64,000 nucleotides of DNA from NCBI GenBank assembly GCA_963752755.1, contig CAVVZJ010000018.1:34402-98401 (forward strand). The letters are read 5' to 3'. Positions within the stretch are counted from its first letter, which is position 1. The number at the start of each line of letters is the position of its first letter. The stretch comes from CAVVZJ01 sp963752755 (GTDB lineage Bacteria; Planctomycetota; Planctomycetia; Isosphaerales; Isosphaeraceae). The notes beneath the pieces are model-generated. The model did not search any database, was not told the DNA's origin, and worked only from the letters and a program-made list of their open reading frames with translations. Positions 21,926 to 29,502 of the stretch are shown here, one piece after another. Both the position numbers and the translations under genes were made by a program.

Positions 21926-23083
21926 TCACTCCTCGACCGATTCCTTTTGATGAGTGCTCGGGATGTAGGGGATCAAACCCTGTTGGTAGACCGCCTCCTG
22001 GAACTCCCGGGGCATCTGGCGGGCATCGACGATCAGACCATCGACCTCAAGCATCCAGACCAACGGGTTGTCGTCCATCCGGCTGGGCAAGGCCCATTCG
22101 GGATCGAGGCGATGGATCTTCAGGAGGTCCCGGATTGCCATCGACTTCGCCGACCCGGTGGCCTCCGAGACCCCAATCATCTCGTCGATGTCGGACATCT
22201 TCATGTGGTGCGGCTGGCTGGGGTCGCCGAGAAAGTTCACCCAGCCGACGACCCGCACGATCCCGCTGGCCCAGGACTCGGGCTTGCCCCGGGCCAGCGG
22301 CGAGGGTCGTTTGCGGGACAGTACGCCCGCCAGTTTTTGGCACAAGGCCGCGTACTCGGCGTCGAGATGCTCCCGGCAGAAAGCGTCGGTCCGCTCCACG
22401 ATCTCGTCATGCGCCCGGCGCGCCTTCTCCGCAGCTGTGGGCTTCCCGCCGGATTTCCCCGATTTCGGCCCCCGCTTCTTCGACCCGGCCTTCGATCTCG
22501 CTGACGGCTTCGGGGTTCCCTCGGGGTCGAACGGCAATGTGGTCACGATCCCGAACCGCGCCTTGGCTTCGTCATAAGTCTCCTTGAAGCTCCGGCGATA
22601 ACCGGCGCCGAACGCCACGTTATAGCCCCGCATCAACCCGTCATAGACGATCCGGCCCTCGAACGGTAGCAGGACTGTCTCGCACAACACCGGCAGGTAC
22701 GGCCCGATGACCTCCTCGAACGGGTCGCCCAGGGCCAGCACCCCGTAGGCAACCATCGGCTCCTCCATCGACAAAAAGATCGTGTGCGACTTCAGGTAGC
22801 GGAACACGGTGAACTGCCCGGCGATGAGATGCTTCCAGGAGCGGATGACCTCCAGGTCCTCCTCGGGAAAGCCGAACGGGTTCTCGGCGGCGAAGGCGTC
22901 GATCAGGTCCATGTGCTCCCGCAGCGCGTTCCGAACCTCGAACCGATCCTCCAGCGGGAAGGCGGGCAGCTCATCGCCGTTGTCCTCGGGTTCCTCCACC
23001 AGCGCCAGCCGCCGGTTGACGTAAAGCATCAGGCCCTTGTGAAGCCGGTAGAAGCGGAGCGCGTCCTCGGGGGGGAGGGTCAT
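21926..23083 (-). CDS. DUF6398-like protein
   Basis: 385-residue protein of unknown function. The ATG at 23083 is chosen because GGAGG sits 9 bases upstream; an upstream in-frame extension to 23179 lacks one and is low-complexity. The N-terminal half (about 1-190) is unassigned, with EDALRFYRLHKGLMLYVNRRL and a membrane-free alpha/beta look. A lysine/glycine-rich linker follows at about 200-230. The C-terminal half resembles DUF6398: SWASGIVRVVGWVNFLGDPS, a helix-turn-helix-like SDIDEMIGVSEATGSAKSMAIRD, then DPEWALPSRMDDNPLVWML. Co-oriented with and just upstream of the pRiA4b ORF-3 family gene; such pairs occur elsewhere, but no role is established. Confidence 0.65.
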   Translation of the reverse strand: MTLPPEDALRFYRLHKGLMLYVNRRLALVEEPEDNGDELPAFPLEDRFEVRNALREHMDLIDAFAAENPFGFPEEDLEVIRSWKHLIAGQFTVFRYLKSHTIFLSMEEPMVAYGVLALGDPFEEVIGPYLPVLCETVLLPFEGRIVYDGLMRGYNVAFGAGYRRSFKETYDEAKARFGIVTTLPFDPEGTPKPSARSKAGSKKRGPKSGKSGGKPTAAEKARRAHDEIVERTDAFCREHLDAEYAALCQKLAGVLSRKRPSPLARGKPESWASGIVRVVGWVNFLGDPSQPHHMKMSDIDEMIGVSEATGSAKSMAIRDLLKIHRLDPEWALPSRMDDNPLVWMLEVDGLIVDARQMPREFQEAVYQQGLIPYIPSTHQKESVEE

Positions 23084-23215
23084 GGCGGATGTCCTCCGAT
23101 GGGTCGTGCCGTTTGCCAGGCCGCTCCGGCGGCGAGTTGCGGTCGCGGGACGGGCGACGGAACCGGGGGCGTTCCGCAACGGCGATCCGGCATGCCCGGT
23201 CGCCTTGCCGAAGGC

Positions 23216-23778
23216 TCAATCCTCCGGTTCGACCTCCCAGTCTCGAAGTTCGACGGTGGCGCCTCGGCTGATGTAGTTGACCGTGGCGGCGAAGCGGTCC
23301 TGGCCGTCGCGACGGATGACGGTCCCGACCAGGCCCTTGAGGGGGCCGCTCTGGATGCGCACGCGGGTGCCGACGGGGTAGGACGGCTCGGGCTGGATGT
23401 CCAGGCCGGAGCCGACCATCCGGTCGATCTGGCGAAGGTCCCGGACCAGCTCGTCCTGGTCGTGAACCTCCAGGCTGGTCGTCAAGCAGTTTGTTCGAAG
23501 CGCTCGACGCGCTCGTAGTCGTTTCCCTGAATGAAGATGTAGCCCGTGAACAGGGGCAGGACCGAGCGGATTTTACGGCCGGCCGGGGTCCGCGTCTCCT
23601 GGACGACCTGCGGGAGATAATACGTCAGCCGACGCGCATGGAAGTGCCGGGCGGCGGATTTCTCCTGTCGGGGCTTGGTGTGCAGGCACCACCAGGGGCG
23701 TTCCGGGTCGACGCTCCCGAGGGCCCCGTCCCAGAGGTCGGGGGGATACTTCTGCGGTTCGGCGGGAAGAATCGGCAT
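23216..23778 (-). CDS. NusG/RfaH-like transcription factor (frame break near 23505)
   Basis: About 188-residue NusG paralogue. The N-terminal NGN domain reads RPWWCLHTKPRQEKSAARHF, YYLPQVVQE, RSVLPLFTGYIFIQG; the C-terminal KOW domain reads YPVGTRVRIQSGPLKGLVGTVIRR. The first half ends at a TGA by frame, but one missing base near 23505 restores the family-typical linker (RTNCLTTSLEVHDQDELVRDLRQI), so I join the halves. Start ATG 23778 (MPILPAEPQKYPPDLW) fits the family; an upstream codon at 23799 is possible. Specialised NusG paralogues usually act as antiterminators on one long operon, often for polysaccharide or secondary metabolite synthesis. No such operon is adjacent here, so the target is unknown. 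The 260 bases upstream show no gene. Confidence 0.75.
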
Positions 23779-24038
23779 GAGTGGAATAGCCAGGAACACG
23801 CGAAAACGATCGAACCACGACCGGACCAGTCCGACCCGAACCGACCACGGTTATCATCCGCGATGGTCAATCTTGCGAAAGGACGACTGTACGCCCATCG
23901 TACCGTGGGCCCCAAAACGGTCTCCAGCCGATTTGAATGGTCCGGAGCGTCGCCGACAGGTCGTCGGGTCGCCGAGGCCGAAGAACGGACTCCCGGCCTT
24001 GCAACGTACCATCCCTGAAATTGCATGCGATCGCATGC

Positions 24039-25496
24039 TCATTTCGAGAGACGCTCCAGGATGTTCCGGGTGATCCGCTCGACGGTTTCGTCGCCTCCCT
24101 GGAGGCCATGCGCCCAGTCGGTCGAGCCGGTGGTCACGACCGTGCCACCGCGGGTATAGGTCCCGAAGACGGCGGCGCCGAGGGCCGCGGCGCCTGTCGG
24201 GTCGCGGGGGAAGCGGTCGTACCAGAGGGCGTCGTCGGGGTGCCAGCGAGCCGGGCAGGTGGCGAGGATCACGAAGCTCTCGGGCGTGCCGTCGCGTCCG
24301 GTCGGGACCGGAAGGCCGTCCTCGAGCGCGAACTCGCATCCGTCGCACTCGTAGCCCACGACCGTATGCATCCCGCCGAACTCCGCGCCGGCGTCGAGGT
24401 CGGTCCCCTCGAAGGCCCAGTGGTCGGGGCGATGAAGGGTGAACGCCCCCGAACCGTCCATGAACTGCCCGTGGCTGAGATGGTAGCCTCCGTGGAGGAA
24501 CCCGACCCCGGTCAGTTCGTTCTCGGGACGGTCGACGAGATGGTGGCTCCAGAGCGTGGACAGGGTTTGGTGATCGTCGCCCGGGAAGACCGGGTCCATG
24601 TTGAACCACTGCTTCCAACTGGTCAGGGCGCGGCCATCGTCCTCGCTACGAACCTGCCAGCAACAGGTGTTGCCGCTGAAGAAGGCGACATTGCCGCCCC
24701 GAGCGATGAACGCCTCCAGATGGTCGCGCATCGGGGCGGACCAGTATTCGTCGTGCCCGACGCTCAGGACGAGCCTGTAGTGATCAAGCAGTTCGGGATG
24801 AAACTCCAGGTCGCTGTTGGCGCAGTAGTCGAGGACGTACCCGTTACGCTCGGCCCAGGAGACGAACGGCAGCTCCCAGCGGCGGTACTGTCCCGCCAGG
24901 GGACGGTCGAACGAGACGCGGTGTCCCTGAAGGCCCGCCCGACCGTGGTAGCCGTAGAGGCTCCCCCCGCCCCAGTTGTTGTAGGCGTTGTAGGTGTTGG
25001 TCGTGAGCTGAATCAGGATCGGCGTGCGTTGACCGGGTTCGGCCGGGCGGACGATGAAGAACAGATCAACCTCGGCTGTCCGATGATTGCGGCCGACGTA
25101 CGCGCCTCCACTATCCTGGACGCGAAGGCGGACATTGTAATAGCCCGATGTCCAGTCGTCGGGGATCGTCAATTGATGCGACACCGGCCAGTGGCAACCG
25201 TGCGATGAGGCATCCTCGGGGATCGGGTGGGACGCCCCGGGCAGATCGTTCGCCGTGTACACGACCGTCGATTCGGCCCCGAGACGGCTGACCTCCATGT
25301 TGTATTTTTCCGCGGTCGTCGAGACGTGGAAGGCGACGATCTCTCCCGGTCGGTAGCTGAGATGGTCGGTGTAGCCCTCGACGGTCAGCGAGACCGGGGT
25401 GTCCTCCCCGGCGATGGACCAGGCCGGGGCAAGCATGACCGGGAGGGCAAGCAGGAGAGCGAGTCGACGCGTGATCCAGGCCATGGGCAGTCCCAT
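24039..25496 (-). CDS. Secreted N,N-dimethylformamidase beta-subunit-like protein
   Basis: About 485 residues. Start chosen at the ATG 25496 because a signal peptide follows at once (hydrophobic LALLLALPVMLAPAWSIA, cleavage likely before GEDT). The further upstream open frame overlaps the neighbouring gene and is low-complexity. After an Ig-like N-terminal part (YTDHLSYRPGEIVAFHVS, about 35-160) comes the DMFA-beta-like C-terminal domain: NTYNAYNNWGGGSLYGYHG, GYVLDYCANSDLEFHPE, LVLSVGHDEYWSAPMRDHLE, NVAFFSGNTCCWQVR and a terminal TVVTTGSTDWAHGL. These motifs are typical of the family named after DMF-ase large subunit, but most members have unknown substrates. The export signal argues for an envelope or extracellular role rather than DMF hydrolysis. 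Confidence 0.8.
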   Translation of the reverse strand: MGLPMAWITRRLALLLALPVMLAPAWSIAGEDTPVSLTVEGYTDHLSYRPGEIVAFHVSTTAEKYNMEVSRLGAESTVVYTANDLPGASHPIPEDASSHGCHWPVSHQLTIPDDWTSGYYNVRLRVQDSGGAYVGRNHRTAEVDLFFIVRPAEPGQRTPILIQLTTNTYNAYNNWGGGSLYGYHGRAGLQGHRVSFDRPLAGQYRRWELPFVSWAERNGYVLDYCANSDLEFHPELLDHYRLVLSVGHDEYWSAPMRDHLEAFIARGGNVAFFSGNTCCWQVRSEDDGRALTSWKQWFNMDPVFPGDDHQTLSTLWSHHLVDRPENELTGVGFLHGGYHLSHGQFMDGSGAFTLHRPDHWAFEGTDLDAGAEFGGMHTVVGYECDGCEFALEDGLPVPTGRDGTPESFVILATCPARWHPDDALWYDRFPRDPTGAAALGAAVFGTYTRGGTVVTTGSTDWAHGLQGGDETVERITRNILERLSK

Positions 25497-25650
25497 CGGG
25501 GTTGTGAGTCGTGAAGCCGAGCCGATCGGCCCCCAAGCATGAAGCGTAAGGCGCTGATCTACTCGGAGTCTACGGCCCATGATGGACGGATCAAGAACCC
25601 GGCGGCCCGTTCCGAATTCCGAAAGGGTGGGCGCCCACCGGTGAGTGCGT

Positions 25651-26976
25651 CTACTCGACACTGGCCGCCGGGCTCGTCGAGTTTTCCGGGTCTTCCTCGA
25701 CGAAGGCGTCAAGGGCCGGCGTGTCGGGGCTCATCGTCACGAGCCCTCGAAGCAGGATCATCATCGGCATGGCGGTCATCAGGCCGAGCGGGCCCCATAA
25801 CCAGCCGAAGAAGAGCAGGCCGAAGATGATCGTGACGGGATTCAGCCGAACCGCACTCCCATAGAGAAGAGGGGTGATCACATAGCCTTCGATCGTCTGG
25901 AGAGCGACGTAGACGCCCAGGACCGCCAGCGGTTGCCACCAGGTCCCCAGGCTCAGGGCGACAATTGTCGGCAACGTGGCCGCCAGGATCGGCCCGAAGT
26001 AGGGGACGACTTCGAGCACGCCGGTGATGACCCCCCACAGCAACGGCTGGGGGACACCGATTAGCCACAAAGCGACCGACAAGACGGCCGCATAACAGAG
26101 CGAGACCAGAAACAGATACCCGATATAAGTCACCATCAGCTGGCGAAGGTGGAGCATGTGCCTCGACTGGACCTGAACGCCCAGCTGGCCCAGAGATCGC
26201 CGAACCCGGATCATCCATTCGTCGCGGGTATTCAGCATGTAGAAGACGTAGGCGAGAAAGATGACGAGACCGCCCAGAAAGCCAAGCAGTCCGCCCAGGC
26301 CCGTCATGACCCATCGCCCCGCTGTCTGGACGTTGCGGCGCAGAAAGTCGGTGTACTGAGCCCGTACCTTTGATTGCGACAGCTCGGCATCCTGCCCGGA
26401 TCGGCCATGAGACTCTCCTCTTTGCCGGGAAACCGACAAAGGGGCCTCGTCTCCCGTGATCGGGGGCTTGAGGCCGCTGTTCAAAGCGATGTCCGTCAAT
26501 CCCGGGTCCGATTCAACGGGCTCGGTGGACGTTCGATCGTTCGTTTTTGGCAGATCGACGAGCCCCAGGGTTTTCAGGGTTTTCGATCCATCCACCTGTT
26601 CGGAAACATCGGCCAGCAACGAACCAAAGGCGTTGAGATACTTGTCCGTGTTCTGAACGATCGTGCCCGCTTCGTAGAGGATCATTCCCACGACGACGGC
26701 GAACGCCAGCGCGACGGACAGGGCACAGGCGAGCGCCGCGATGGGCCTCGGAAATCGCGCGCGACGCTCCAACCACGATGCGACCGGGGACAGAGCAATC
26801 GTCAGAAACAGAGCCAGGACGAACGGAACAAACAGGCCCGCGAGAAGATAGGCTGCGCCCACCAGAAGCAGCCCCGCGATGACGCGCAACGCGATGGTTT
26901 GCGTGTCCAGCCGTTCCTCGATGGGCTCCTCGTGTTCATCGCGTTGAGTCGGGCCTGGCTTTTTGCGCGTCGGCAT
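25651..26976 (-). CDS. AI-2E family transporter (PF01594)
   Basis: Multispanning membrane protein of about 441 residues. Start placed at ATG 26976 (MPTRKK); a GTG at 27018 would add 14 residues. The N-terminus is charged, followed by two helices (RVIAGLLLVGAAYLLAGLFVPFVLALFLTIAL region), a helix at about 75-100, a long variable cytoplasmic/periplasmic insert (about 105-215), and a C-terminal block of five to six helices with the conserved GVLEVVPYFGPILA and GYVITPLLYGSAVRLNP motifs. The family was named for AI-2 export by TqsA, but members also include sodium/proton antiporters, so the substrate is not known. Its stop lies upstream of the DMF-ase-like gene on the same strand. Confidence 0.85.
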   Translation of the reverse strand: MPTRKKPGPTQRDEHEEPIEERLDTQTIALRVIAGLLLVGAAYLLAGLFVPFVLALFLTIALSPVASWLERRARFPRPIAALACALSVALAFAVVVGMILYEAGTIVQNTDKYLNAFGSLLADVSEQVDGSKTLKTLGLVDLPKTNDRTSTEPVESDPGLTDIALNSGLKPPITGDEAPLSVSRQRGESHGRSGQDAELSQSKVRAQYTDFLRRNVQTAGRWVMTGLGGLLGFLGGLVIFLAYVFYMLNTRDEWMIRVRRSLGQLGVQVQSRHMLHLRQLMVTYIGYLFLVSLCYAAVLSVALWLIGVPQPLLWGVITGVLEVVPYFGPILAATLPTIVALSLGTWWQPLAVLGVYVALQTIEGYVITPLLYGSAVRLNPVTIIFGLLFFGWLWGPLGLMTAMPMMILLRGLVTMSPDTPALDAFVEEDPENSTSPAASVE

Positions 26977-27018
26977 GCGGACACTCGATTCGAAGACGAA
27001 CGGGACCAGCTTTTCCAC

Positions 27019-27349
27019 GGGCGGAACTCAGGCCGGAATGGCCACGAATCGCCTATGAGCAAATGGGATGCCTTCGACATCGATCCTCAAGCCATCGTGG
27101 TCGAGCCCTCGCCGTGCCAAATCGCAGGCGTCGCGACCCATTCACTTCCACTATCCAAAACGGTCTGCCCACCCAGGATCTCACCAAGACATCGCATCAG
27201 GCCCGTCTCTCCCCCTATCGATCTCCTGAGGAACCAAAGAACTCGCCAGCCGCTGCCGCTGTCCGATCGGGGTTTCGCGAGACCACGAATCAGCCCTCTC
27301 TTCTCTGAGAGCTCGACGGACCACCAGGTTGGCCCTGAATTGGTTCGGC
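27019..27349. other. Gene-free stretch before the disrupted membrane-protein gene
   Basis: I see no supported gene here. Short ORFs on either strand have no family features. The region separates the AI-2E gene from the 3' fragment of the transposon-split gene on the same strand. Confidence 0.4.
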
Positions 27350-27469
27350 TCATCGGAGATATGGCGAAGATCGCGCGAGGGCCCCACCGATGACCGCCAA
27401 AATCAGCACGAGGCAGAGTGTCACGAGGAATGCCCGGCCGAACGGGGTCGGCAACAGAGCGGAGAGCAT
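27350..27469 (-). pseudogene. 3' part of a small membrane-protein gene split by the outer Tn3-family transposon
   Basis: Encodes the C-terminal 40 residues (MLSALLPTPFGRAFL, then the hydrophobic helix LVTLCLVLILAVIGGAL). The 5' part is at 52606-52941 on the same strand. Joining the two across one copy of the AGCAT duplication gives continuous coding sequence (GLLVMAGMLSALLPTPFGRAF), so this was a single gene before insertion. See the 5' fragment for the whole protein. Confidence 0.85.
27465..27469. repeat. Target site duplication of the outer transposon, left copy
   Basis: AGCAT, repeated exactly at 52606-52610 directly outside the right terminal repeat. Confidence 0.88.
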
Positions 27470-27471
27470 GG

Positions 27472-27476
27472 GGATC
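27472..27476. repeat. Target site duplication of the inner transposon, left copy
   Basis: GGATC, repeated at 40464-40468. The bases are positions 3-7 of the outer element's left terminal repeat. Confidence 0.88.
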
Positions 27477-27514
27477 GGGGTAGGGATAGCAAACGGACCA
27501 AAACCAACGCTCGA
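27477..27514 (+). repeat. Left terminal inverted repeat, inner transposon
   Basis: Begins GGGGTAGGGATAGCAAACGG and continues ACCAAAACCAACGCTC, close to Tn3-family ends such as Tn4430 (GGGG start, CGGA-A-rich-CCACGCT inner part, from memory). Its inner end forms an 11-bp hairpin with following bases (27502-27512 with 27519-27529). Confidence 0.88.
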
Positions 27515-27613
27515 CTCTGAGCGTTGGTTCAGGTATGCGCTTTCTGCCCCCAAAGGCGCAGGTCTAATATTAAATGGGAGCTTATGGGTCCTGCTTGTGG
27601 GCGTATCCGCCAC

Positions 27614-28228
27614 TCACTGGGCCAACGGGGTGAATTGCCCCCGATGGACGTCGTAGGCATCGACCACCCCGTCGCGATACAACCATCCGTGCAGGTGGAG
27701 CCCCCCGCGATCGAGCTGACGGGCGACAGCGGGGATGGTCCTCAGGTTTTCGAGCTGGACCAGCACATTCTCCCGCGCCAGGACATCCCGTCGCTCCTCG
27801 ACGTCCTCGACCTCCGGGTAGTGTTGCTCGACGATCGTCCGGGCCCTGAGGGCGTGACGGAGCCATGCGGCGACGCTCGGCATCTCCTCCAGGGACGGGC
27901 TCCCGAGCCGATCGAGGACGCCGCATGGGGCATGGCCGCAGATGACGATGTCGGTGGGCCGGTACAGCGTGAGGGCCGACTCGACGGGCTCGGAGCCGGA
28001 CGATGAGTCACCGTCGCCAGGTACCACGATGTTGCCGAGGTTCTGGAGGACGTAGAGGGCGGCTAGGTTCGTCGGGATGAGGCGATAGGGGTCGGCATCC
28101 AGTTCGGGGCACACGATCAGGAGGACCCCCCGTTGCCGGGCGGCCGGGCCGCCGAGCTCGAACAGCCGGTGAGACGTGAGGAAGTCTGTCGCCCGAAAGC
28201 GATGGATCCCAGTGACGAGCGGCGTCAT
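27614..28228 (-). CDS. Carbonic-anhydrase-like protein with altered active site
   Basis: 204 residues; ATG 28228 with a G-rich ribosome site (GGAGGGGG) just upstream. The fold order matches small beta-carbonic anhydrases: LLIVCPELDADPYRL, NLAALYVLQNLGNIVVP, TDIVICGHAPCGVLD, HYPEVEDVEERR, and the end GWLYRDGVVDAYD. The second zinc motif (GHxxCG) is intact. The first, normally C-x-D-x-R, is replaced by C-P-E-L-D, so the Asp-Arg dyad is missing or displaced. It may be a non-catalytic bicarbonate or zinc sensor, or a catalyst with different geometry; that is inference. It lies divergent from the DAB operon inside the inner transposon and shares a control region with it, which suggests a linked role. 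Confidence 0.75.
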   Translation of the reverse strand: MTPLVTGIHRFRATDFLTSHRLFELGGPAARQRGVLLIVCPELDADPYRLIPTNLAALYVLQNLGNIVVPGDGDSSSGSEPVESALTLYRPTDIVICGHAPCGVLDRLGSPSLEEMPSVAAWLRHALRARTIVEQHYPEVEDVEERRDVLARENVLVQLENLRTIPAVARQLDRGGLHLHGWLYRDGVVDAYDVHRGQFTPLAQ

Positions 28229-28321
28229 TTCACCCCCTCCCCGGGATGGAACCAAGCCCGCGGCCCGAGGCTGCACGGCCAAGTTGGCGCGTCCCGAAAT
28301 CCCGACTCCTGCCACGACAAC

Positions 28322-28361
28322 ATTATACCGTCATTGACAACTGGAGCCACTTTATTGACAA
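28322..28361. promoter_or_regulatory. Divergent promoter/operator region of the DAB cassette
   Basis: The 214-base gap between the carbonic-anhydrase-like gene (-) and the RHH gene (+) is the most AT-rich part of the cassette. On + there is TTGACA (28334-28339), 17 bases, GACAAT (28357-28362). On - a perfect TATAAT lies at 28327-28322, 94 bases from the start codon. Two direct ATTGACAA copies (28333-28340 and 28354-28361) are 21 bases apart, two helix turns, as for an operator bound by a dimeric regulator such as the adjacent RHH protein (inference). Confidence 0.5.
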
Positions 28362-28442
28362 TGTCCTGGGATGTCACGTGGCGTCCCGGATGTCCATCGG
28401 TCGCCACTCCTGCCCGATCGCAGCTCCCGCCCGAGGCTTGAA

Positions 28443-28628
28443 ATGCCCGAGACCGTCGTCCACTTCCAGATCCGGATGCCCCCACACCTCCATGAGCATC
28501 TGGCGAGCCGCGCGCGGGAGGAGAGGACCTCGCTCAATGCCCTGATCGTCACCATCCTCCGGGACGTCGAGGGGCGGCGCGAGGCGGCCGGGACGACGGC
28601 GTCCCCGGTGGCGACCCCGGCCGGCTGA
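28443..28628 (+). CDS. Small ribbon-helix-helix (Arc-like) protein
   Basis: 61 residues starting at ATG 28443. An N-terminal strand (TVVHFQIRMP) is followed by two helices (PHLHEHLASRAREERTSLNALIVTIL), the Arc/MetJ pattern with the typical SLNALI second helix, then a disordered Ala/Thr/Pro tail. Such proteins dimerise and bind operators. It is the first gene of the DAB cassette and lies 80 bases after the paired ATTGACAA repeats, so it may autoregulate the divergent promoters. No toxin gene is adjacent, which argues against a toxin-antitoxin pair. Confidence 0.6.
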   Translation: MPETVVHFQIRMPPHLHEHLASRAREERTSLNALIVTILRDVEGRREAAGTTASPVATPAG

Positions 28629-28700
28629 GCGGGACGCCGGGCCGGGCACCCGGTCCCGGGGCCCGGGCCGGGCGGATCCCGGGGCGTGGAGGACGATCCC

Positions 28701-29420
28701 GTGAACCTCTCCGTGCGCGACGCCGCCCGCATCCTGAGCGTCTCCGAGAAGACGATCTACCGCTGGATCAAGCAGCAGTCGATCCCCGCCTACCGGATCC
28801 AGGACCAGTACCGCTTCAACCGGGCCGAGATCCTCGAGTGGGCCACCTCCCGGCGGCTGAACGTCTCGAGCGAGATCTTCGCCGAGCCGGAGGCGGCCGG
28901 GCAGCCGGTCCCGTCGCTGGTCGAGGCGCTGGAGGCCGGCGGGGTGCATTACCGCGTCTCCGGCTTCGACAAGGGGTCGGCGTTGCGCGAGGTCGTCCAG
29001 CTCCTGAGGTTGCCGGAGGAGGTCGACCGCGAGTTCCTGCTTCGGGTCCTGCTGGCCCGCGAGGCGATGGCCCCGACGGCCATCGGCGACGGCATCGCCA
29101 TCCCGCACGTGCGCAACCCCGTCGTGCTCCACATCGACCGCCCGACCATCGCGCTGTGCTTCCTGGACCAGCCGATCGAGTACGGGGCCCTGGACGGCGA
29201 GCCGGTGCATACCCTGTTCACGATCATCAGCCCGACGACGCGGTCCCACCTGCACCTGCTGGCCGAGCTGTCGTTCGTCCTGAGAGACTCCGAGGTCCGT
29301 CGCGCCCTGCGCGACCAGGATTCGCGGCCGAACATCCTCGCGTACGTGCGGCGAGCCGAGGAGAAGCTGGTCGGCGCCGAGCCTGCCCTGAGTCCCGACC
29401 CGGCATCCGAAAACCGATGA
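28701..29420 (+). CDS. MerR/excisionase-type HTH fused to PTS EIIA (PtsN-like) domain
   Basis: 239 residues. GTG at 28701 preferred because GGAGGA lies 7 bases upstream; a GTG at 28686 would add five residues. Residues about 1-50 are an excisionase-type DNA-binding domain (SVRDAARILSVSEKTIYRWIKQ, then the PAYRIQDQYRFNRAEI wing). Residues about 75-225 are an EIIA domain of the fructose/PtsN kind, with the phosphorylatable histidine in GIAIPH (His136) and ALCFLDQPIEYGALDGEPVH. It sits directly upstream of dabA in the same orientation. Likely a transcription regulator that links DAB expression to the PTS-Ntr phosphorylation state; the domain content is seen, the role is inferred. Confidence 0.85.
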   Translation: MNLSVRDAARILSVSEKTIYRWIKQQSIPAYRIQDQYRFNRAEILEWATSRRLNVSSEIFAEPEAAGQPVPSLVEALEAGGVHYRVSGFDKGSALREVVQLLRLPEEVDREFLLRVLLAREAMAPTAIGDGIAIPHVRNPVVLHIDRPTIALCFLDQPIEYGALDGEPVHTLFTIISPTTRSHLHLLAELSFVLRDSEVRRALRDQDSRPNILAYVRRAEEKLVGAEPALSPDPASENR

Positions 29421-29502
29421 TCGGCGCGTGATCGGCCCCCGGCCTTCGCTCTCCGACACCGGACGTGACGCGTGACGCCCTCGAGAAACGGACCACCCCG
29501 AC

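Noticed and set aside
27502..27529. Perfect 11-bp hairpin, first taken as a terminator.
   Set aside because: Its left arm is the inner part of the inner transposon's left terminal repeat, so it belongs to the transposon end; a terminator role is not needed to explain it.
28443..28628. RHH protein as antitoxin of a toxin-antitoxin pair.
   Set aside because: No small toxin-like gene lies next to it; the following gene is a full HTH-EIIA regulator.
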